From Candidatus Bathyarchaeota archaeon (GTDB lineage: Archaea > Thermoproteota > Bathyarchaeia > Bathyarchaeales > Bathycorpusculaceae): 64,000 nucleotides of DNA. This document shows positions 58,074 through 64,000 of this stretch, piece by piece. Made by a program: the position numbers and the translations under genes. Below the pieces are notes generated by a model that was not told where the DNA came from, searched no databases, and saw only the letters and a program-made list of their open reading frames with translations. Every line of letters starts with the position of its first letter. The stretch's first letter is position 1. The stretch is from assembly GCA_003151735.1 (NCBI GenBank), contig PLYI01000065.1, positions 31,473 through 95,472 of the forward strand, in the 5' to 3' direction.

Positions 58074-59063
58074 CTACTTGACTGCATCAACATACATTTG
58101 GGCACAGCAATACGGCGAGAATACCGTTCCGTAACCCTTGCCCTTCACATATTCAACTGCGGCTTCACTTGGAAAAGCAACCGCATCAACCCCAGCCTTC
58201 AAAGCTAAAACATCAGTTTCGCTGCGGCTTGCACCTTTAGGCCGCATGCAACCTAAAACCAACGGAGTTTCAGGAAACATCAGCCGAGCCATTGCCGTGA
58301 CTTTGGCTATGTCGGCTGGTTTGGGCGGCGGCGTTTTTGCCATGGCGGTGCCGTGGATGGGCATGAACGCTATTATCACTATGGCTGAGGGCTTAACTTG
58401 CTGTATCATTTGGAGCGCTTTTAGTTCGCCATCGAGTTTGCCCTCGTTTAACCCAACGATTACATGCGGCACAAAATTCAGTTTCGCATCTTGCAGTGCG
58501 TTGAGGGAGTCGACGTAGTCTTGGACGGTTACTTTAAGGTTGTAGATTTTCCCAACTGTTTCAGCAGAGCCGATAACATCAATAAGTGCGGCATCAACCC
58601 CGGCGTCCTTGAGCGCCACGGCGGTTTCACGGTTGATGATGCCAGTATGGACAAAAACGGTTAAGCCAAGCTCCCGCTTGAACCTTCCAAGCACAGACAC
58701 AAAACCGTCAAGCGGCACGGAACCGTCAGGTAAGCATCCGCCGCTAACAAGGCAACCTTTAGCGCCATTCCCCTTCAATTTTACGCCCAAAACAAACAGC
58801 TCCTGAGGCGAGAGCGCAGGATGCATCGTTTCCAGGACTTTGCCTCCGCAATGTTTACAGTTCAAAGCACAAGCGTTGCCTGTAACAGAGATTGTAGGGA
58901 ACTCGGTTGTTGAGGAGCAGTAGTGTTTGGTTTTGTAGAAGGTAAAGCTTGGGGCGTAGAAGCGGATTTCTCTATTTCTTGGCTTGAAAGCGCCTGTTTC
59001 TAGTAGGTTTAAGAGTTCTTTTTCGTTTAGGTTCCAGGTTGCCCGGGGGGAAAGCTGCGTCAT
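58074..59063 (-). CDS. Radical SAM protein
   Basis: SVTGNACALNCKHCGGKVLETM (CxxxCxxC). Confidence 0.88.
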   Translation of the reverse strand: MTQLSPRATWNLNEKELLNLLETGAFKPRNREIRFYAPSFTFYKTKHYCSSTTEFPTISVTGNACALNCKHCGGKVLETMHPALSPQELFVLGVKLKGNGAKGCLVSGGCLPDGSVPLDGFVSVLGRFKRELGLTVFVHTGIINRETAVALKDAGVDAALIDVIGSAETVGKIYNLKVTVQDYVDSLNALQDAKLNFVPHVIVGLNEGKLDGELKALQMIQQVKPSAIVIIAFMPIHGTAMAKTPPPKPADIAKVTAMARLMFPETPLVLGCMRPKGASRSETDVLALKAGVDAVAFPSEAAVEYVKGKGYGTVFSPYCCAQMYVDAVK

Positions 59064-59346
59064 GTTTTTTCAAGCGTAAGAATTCATTGCTACCTTAAGA
59101 GTTTAGCGCAAACAACGTTCTTTTTTCAGCCCCAACCTGCCTGAACTGACAATTTTGGGGTGTAGAAGACAAGCCTCAAAAAGGATGTTGAGTTGCCATA
59201 GGAGTGAAGATGAGTCATTTATTAGAGGTTATGGCAACCAAACCCTATGGGAAACCAAGTCCTTAAACCCCATTTTATTCATCGACCAGCGCAGTAGCTT
59301 TTCAAGGTTATCCTTAACTGCCTTAAAACAAGGAAAAAGACCGCGT

Positions 59347-62127
59347 TTAGGTGTGGTCGTGTTTAGTTAAGTCTTCAGGGGTTTTGCTAAATCGCCTGAC
59401 AAAGAACTTGCGGATTTCTTCAGCGAAAACAACCACAAGCGCCAGCGAAATTAGGAATATCCAGTCTGTTAAGCCAAGAGCGGTTGTTCCGAAGAATTTC
59501 TGCATCAATGGCACGTAGACTAGGAAGGCTAAGATTGAAATCTGCGATATTATTCCTGCGATTATCCATTTGTTGGTTTTGAGACTTGTTCTGAAGATTG
59601 ATTGTTTGCTGGTTCGGCATGCAAGTACGTTTCCTGCTTGAGCAACCACTATGCCCGCAAACGTCATCGTCACTCCTTTGGTATAAACGCCCGAGGTGAA
59701 GAATGAGCTGTTTGGTGTTAATGCCATGCCAAAGTGCCAACCTCCAGCTGTCCAAGCGCTTATGCACCCAATCATAGCGCCAACTGCAATGATTACACCG
59801 ATGTAGAGCGAACGTCCAAAGACTTTGCCAGTGAATAGCCGTTCTTTGAGGCTTCTTGGCGGCTCCTCCATGATTCCCGCTTCTGGAGGTTCACGGCTAA
59901 GAGCAAGGCTTGGAATAACGTCGATGGCAAGGTCAATTGCTAAAACTTGGACTACGAGCAGCGGCAACGGAATAGCCAAAACTGCATAAAGTATGTAGGG
60001 GATGAGTTCTGCCCAGTTGTGCGAGAATACGTAAACGATAAACTTGCGGATGTTCTCGTAGATTGCCCTGCCAGACTCGACGGCTTTAACAATCGATGCA
60101 AAGCTGTCGTTGAGTAATACTATGTCTGCGGCTTCTCGGGCAACATCTGTTCCAGATGCGCCCATTGCTACGCCGATGTCAGCTTCTTTGAGCGATGGTG
60201 CATCGTTTGCTCCATCACCCGTAACCGCTACTACTTCGCCGCTTTTCTTGAGAGCTTTAACTATACGAAGCTTCTGTTCAGGGGCAACCCTTGCGAAAAT
60301 AACGTTGCCTTTTTTGACTTCGTCCACTATGGCTTTGTCATTTAAGTCTTCAAGGTCAACGCCCCGTATAACCTGAGCGTAATCCTTGTCAACTATGCCG
60401 ACTTCCTGCGCTATAACTTGAGCTGTTGGGCCATAATCGCCTGTGATGATAACGGTTTTGATTCCGGCTTGCTTTGCTTTTTCAACAGCGTCCTTGACTT
60501 CCATCCTTGGAGGGTCACGCATTGCTGCTAAACCGACAAATATAAGTTCGTTTTCGACTTCTTCGCCTTTTTTGTATTCTGTTTTAGGGATTTTTTTGTA
60601 GGCAACAGCTATAACTCGTAAGCCTTCGTTGGCGAATTCGTGGATTCTTGTTTCTATCCAATCCATGTTTTCCTGGCTTAACTCTTCAACTTTGCCGTCT
60701 ACAAGCACTTTTGTGCAAACATCAAGGATGTTTCTTGGGGCACCCTTAGTGTAAATGAAAAGGTTACCGTTGAGTTTGTGAACTGTAGTCATGCGTTTCC
60801 GCTCAAAACTGAACGGTAAAATGTCGATGATTGGCTTCTCAACCAATTCATCCTCAAGGTTCATGCCGTACTTTAGAGCTGCAACGAGAAGTGCGCCGTC
60901 GGTTGGGTCACCAATTACGCTCCAATTGCGGTTTCGGTCTGAAGGCGGGTCAATTTTGGCGCCGTTGCAGAGTGCGGCTATTTCAAGAAGTTTTTCAAGT
61001 GATTTGGTTTCGCCTTCTCGTAGAGGTTGACTGTTTATGGTGAAATCGCCCACTGGATTATATCCTAATCCTGAGACTTCCATAACGCGGTCTTTTACCC
61101 ACAGTTTGTTAACGGTCATTTCGCCTTTGGTGATTGTGCCTGTTTTGTCGGTGCAGATTACGGTGACGCTGCCCAAAGTTTGCACAGCTGACAACCGCTT
61201 TACAACAACATGCTGCTTAACCATCTTTAGCACGTTGATGGCTAAGGCACTGGAAACTGTAACTTGCAATCCTTCAGGAACACAAGCTACCATAACACCG
61301 ATCATAAAGAGAAAACTTGTTTGAATTGTAGCTTTCAAGAAAAGAAAACTAACGGCAAAGAAGACTCCGCCCACAACAACAGCTATGATGAAGTCGTATT
61401 TTGCAGTTAACGCAATTTCCTTCTGCAGTGGGCTGTCTTCTTCTTTAATTGTCTGGGTTAAACTAGCAATTTTGCCAAACTGCGTATCCATGCCCGTGGC
61501 GTAAACAACTGCTTTGCCTTGACCCTTTGCAACGCTGGTGCTCATGAAAACAAGGTTAGGCGAATACAAGTATGCTTTTTCGACAACTTTGGCGGGTTCT
61601 GCAACACGCGGTTGGGGCTCGGATTCCCCCGTTAAAGGAACATTATTTGTCCATAAATCAAAAGCTTCAATTAATCGTCCATCTGCTGGAACGCGGTCGC
61701 CTTCATCTAAAAGGACGATGTCTCCAGGAACAATCTCTCTTACTGAGATTTTCTTGAGTTCGCCATCTCGGATAACTTTGGCGTACTCAGGCATCCAGCT
61801 TTTGAGGGTTTCCATGGCTTTTTCTGCACGTGATTCCTGAAAGATAGCGACGAAAATGTTGACGAAAACCACTGCAAGGATGATTAAAGCCAGTTCAGGG
61901 CTGCCACTGATGTAGGATAGAATAGCCGCAACAATCAGCAGGATGCCGAATAAGTCTTTGAGGTTTCTGATGAATTTGTTTATGAGTGGAATCTGTCTTT
62001 TTTCTGAGAGCCGATTATAACCGTATTTTTTGAGGCGCAGTTTAGCCTCTTCAGTTGTTAAGCCTTTATCTGATGTGTTTAGGTCTTCGAAAACCTTGTC
62101 AATCGGCAAAGAAGCAGCTTTTTCCAA
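59347..62127 (-). CDS. Cation-transporting P-type ATPase (Ca2+/Na+ type II)
   Basis: CTDKTGTIT, TGESEPQ, ACVPEGLQVTVS, GDGANDAPSLKEADIGVAMG. Confidence 0.92.
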   Translation of the reverse strand: MEKAASLPIDKVFEDLNTSDKGLTTEEAKLRLKKYGYNRLSEKRQIPLINKFIRNLKDLFGILLIVAAILSYISGSPELALIILAVVFVNIFVAIFQESRAEKAMETLKSWMPEYAKVIRDGELKKISVREIVPGDIVLLDEGDRVPADGRLIEAFDLWTNNVPLTGESEPQPRVAEPAKVVEKAYLYSPNLVFMSTSVAKGQGKAVVYATGMDTQFGKIASLTQTIKEEDSPLQKEIALTAKYDFIIAVVVGGVFFAVSFLFLKATIQTSFLFMIGVMVACVPEGLQVTVSSALAINVLKMVKQHVVVKRLSAVQTLGSVTVICTDKTGTITKGEMTVNKLWVKDRVMEVSGLGYNPVGDFTINSQPLREGETKSLEKLLEIAALCNGAKIDPPSDRNRNWSVIGDPTDGALLVAALKYGMNLEDELVEKPIIDILPFSFERKRMTTVHKLNGNLFIYTKGAPRNILDVCTKVLVDGKVEELSQENMDWIETRIHEFANEGLRVIAVAYKKIPKTEYKKGEEVENELIFVGLAAMRDPPRMEVKDAVEKAKQAGIKTVIITGDYGPTAQVIAQEVGIVDKDYAQVIRGVDLEDLNDKAIVDEVKKGNVIFARVAPEQKLRIVKALKKSGEVVAVTGDGANDAPSLKEADIGVAMGASGTDVAREAADIVLLNDSFASIVKAVESGRAIYENIRKFIVYVFSHNWAELIPYILYAVLAIPLPLLVVQVLAIDLAIDVIPSLALSREPPEAGIMEEPPRSLKERLFTGKVFGRSLYIGVIIAVGAMIGCISAWTAGGWHFGMALTPNSSFFTSGVYTKGVTMTFAGIVVAQAGNVLACRTSKQSIFRTSLKTNKWIIAGIISQISILAFLVYVPLMQKFFGTTALGLTDWIFLISLALVVVFAEEIRKFFVRRFSKTPEDLTKHDHT

Positions 62128-62707
62128 TTTTATTCCGCCAAAACCTCAAGAGCAGTTAGTTAATAACAACCCCGACAATAAGCAAAGATAAACGGTGCTA
62201 AGGACTCGTTAAACAACGCGATTTTTTTCTGAGCAGCAACGGTTTGAAAGTTCATTCATATCCTCAGCGTTTAGCCTACATCATCGATTTTGATAGTTTA
62301 ATTTTGGGGTATTATCGATTGTTGCATTTAAACTAATCGCACCTAAACCCACCTTTAACGAGAAAGAAATAAAGCGTGTCCATGACTTATATGCAGGGGC
62401 TTTCTTATTCATGTAGCATTTTACTCCTTTAAACTCCTATTTCTTTCGGTAATACAAAAATAAAGTAGATTTATCCTTTTTTGTGAATTACGCTTAACTT
62501 ATCTGCAAAGTCGAGAAAACCACCGCTGGCTCGCTGTTTAGAAAGCCAAATCGGGAACAATTAAGAAATTATGTAAGGAAAAAACCATATCTAAGTTGAC
62601 TTGGTAACCATTTTTTACCCCAATTTTTCTAAAGAATCATGCCATAAAGTTAATAGGGCACAAACTCAACTTCCATGTAGCTTATCTATTTCATGAGAGA
62701 GTAAATA

Positions 62708-62773
62708 ATGCTTCAAATAAGTAAAAAACAAGTCTTTCAACTAATAAATTCAATTAAATTGGAGATTGATTAA
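62708..62773 (+). CDS. 21-aa upstream ORF preceding EF-2
   Basis: ATG CTT CAA ... GAG ATT GAT TAA = MLQISKKQVFQLINSIKLEID*, stop 2 nt before the EF-2 ATG; AGAGAG-like SD upstream. Confidence 0.35.
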   Translation: MLQISKKQVFQLINSIKLEID

Positions 62774-62775
62774 TT

Positions 62776-64000
62776 ATGGCGCGTTATAGGCAAACCGACG
62801 AAATTGTAAAACTGATGGAAACCCCAATATACATACGCAACACCAGCATCATCGCCCATGTTGACCATGGAAAAACCACCCTGTCCGACAGCTTACTCGC
62901 AGCAGCAGGCATCATCAGCACACAAACCGCCGGACAAAAACTGTTCCTTGACTCATGGGATCTTGAGCAGAAACGTCAAATGACCGTTTTCGCCTCAAAC
63001 GTCAGCCTTGTCCATACCTATCAGGAAAAAGATTACTTAATCAACCTAATTGACACACCCGGCCACATCGACTTTTCAGGTGCTGTAACAAGAAGCTTAC
63101 GAGCCGTCGACGGCGCCCTTGTTGTAGTGGATGCCGTTGAAGGACCCATGACTCAAACAGAAACCGTTCTGATGCAGGCTCTACGCGAACGCGTAAAACC
63201 CATCCTGTTCATCAACAAAGTTGACCGATTAATCAAAGAAATCAAGCTAACACCACTTGAGATTCAAAAGAAATTTGCCAAGATTCTTCTACGAGTCAAC
63301 AACCTGATCGAGAAATATGCACCTGCTGAACACAAAAAAGATTGGCAAGTTACTGTTGAAGATGGCCGCGTGGCTTTCGGTTCAGCCTTACACAAGTGGG
63401 GTTTGAACATTGACCACATGAAAATGAAGAAAATATCCTTCCAAGATATCATCGATGCATACTCTGGTGACCCAATTGAGGTTGGCAGAAAAGTCGATGA
63501 ACTGAGCAAAAGAGCACCATTGCCCGAACCAGTCTTGGACATGTTCGTTAAGCATCTTCCAAATCCTTATGAGGCACAGCCCTACAGGCAGCCTCAAATT
63601 TGGCCAGGCGACGTGGCTAGCCCAACAGGTCAGGGAATGGCAAAAGTCGATGCTAAAGCACCATTACTGATGTGTATCTCCACCATTGAAGTTGACCCAC
63701 ACAGCGGAACAGTTGCTATCGGCAGAATCTTTAGCGGTTCAATCGAGAGAGGCAAAACAGTTCAGCTTGTAAGCAGCAGCCAAAAAGGCACCATTTCACA
63801 GGTCTTCATGAGTATGGCAACAGACCGAGTGCTCATCGATCATGTGCCAGCAGGCAACATCGGAGCCATCTCAGGCTTACCGTCCATTCACGTCGGCGAA
63901 ACCATCGCTGAAGACGGCCAAGAAGTCCACTCTTTCGAAGGCTTACGTTACGTTTCAGACCCGGTCGTAACCGTCGCGGTTGAACCAGAAGACGTCAAAG
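62776..64000 (+). CDS. fusA: Archaeal elongation factor 2 (partial, runs off window end)
   Basis: MARYRQTDEIVKLMETPIYIRNTSIIAHVDHGKTTLSDSLLAAAGIIS...NLIDTPGHIDFSGAVTRSLRAVDGALVVVDAVEGPMTQTETVLMQALRERVKPILFINKVDR. Not in ORF track because the stop is outside the window. Confidence 0.97.
   Translation, partial: MARYRQTDEIVKLMETPIYIRNTSIIAHVDHGKTTLSDSLLAAAGIISTQTAGQKLFLDSWDLEQKRQMTVFASNVSLVHTYQEKDYLINLIDTPGHIDFSGAVTRSLRAVDGALVVVDAVEGPMTQTETVLMQALRERVKPILFINKVDRLIKEIKLTPLEIQKKFAKILLRVNNLIEKYAPAEHKKDWQVTVEDGRVAFGSALHKWGLNIDHMKMKKISFQDIIDAYSGDPIEVGRKVDELSKRAPLPEPVLDMFVKHLPNPYEAQPYRQPQIWPGDVASPTGQGMAKVDAKAPLLMCISTIEVDPHSGTVAIGRIFSGSIERGKTVQLVSSSQKGTISQVFMSMATDRVLIDHVPAGNIGAISGLPSIHVGETIAEDGQEVHSFEGLRYVSDPVVTVAVEPEDVK

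Noticed and set aside
59155-59370. 71-aa plus-strand ORF in the gap before the P-type ATPase
   Set aside because: Composition and Cys/Arg-rich start do not look coding; overlaps the ATPase 3' end.
1-64000. CRISPR array, IS element or provirus
   Set aside because: No regularly spaced direct repeats, no transposase, integrase, terminase or capsid-like ORF recognised on either strand.

Overview
The window looks like a chromosomal segment from an archaeon. Evidence: archaeal EF-2, stand-alone archaeal-type PheS/PheT, uS12/uS7, P1/L12, Mch (tetrahydromethanopterin pathway), the alternative (siroheme-dependent) heme pathway AhbA/B/C/D, an NreA-type protein with a terminal PIP-box, myo-inositol-1-phosphate synthase and DUF763. 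A TACK/Bathyarchaeia-like affiliation is plausible but is inference only. I see no CRISPR array, IS element, prophage or rRNA. Four tRNA genes are readable: Ile-GAT, Arg-TCG, Asp-GTC and Ala-GGC. Most of the window is ordinary housekeeping and membrane genes. The observations most worth a second look are: (1) a trio of paralogous nucleotidyltransferase-fold proteins with shared N- and C-terminal extensions (19.3-22.9 kb), flanked by a RelB-like antitoxin ORF that is followed in frame by an apparent toxin remnant; (2) a candidate presenilin/SPP-like GxGD intramembrane protease (49.5 kb); (3) a SelB-like factor with a destroyed G domain (51.4 kb); (4) several sub-60-aa Cys-rich or zinc-finger microproteins missing from or misframed in the ORF track; (5) at least seven disrupted genes, including an apparent deletion fusion between an alpha/beta-hydrolase remnant and an SPFH-family remnant; (6) a short dispersed intergenic repeat; (7) a 21-codon uORF ending 2 nt before the EF-2 start. 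All family calls were made by reading motifs; no database search was run.
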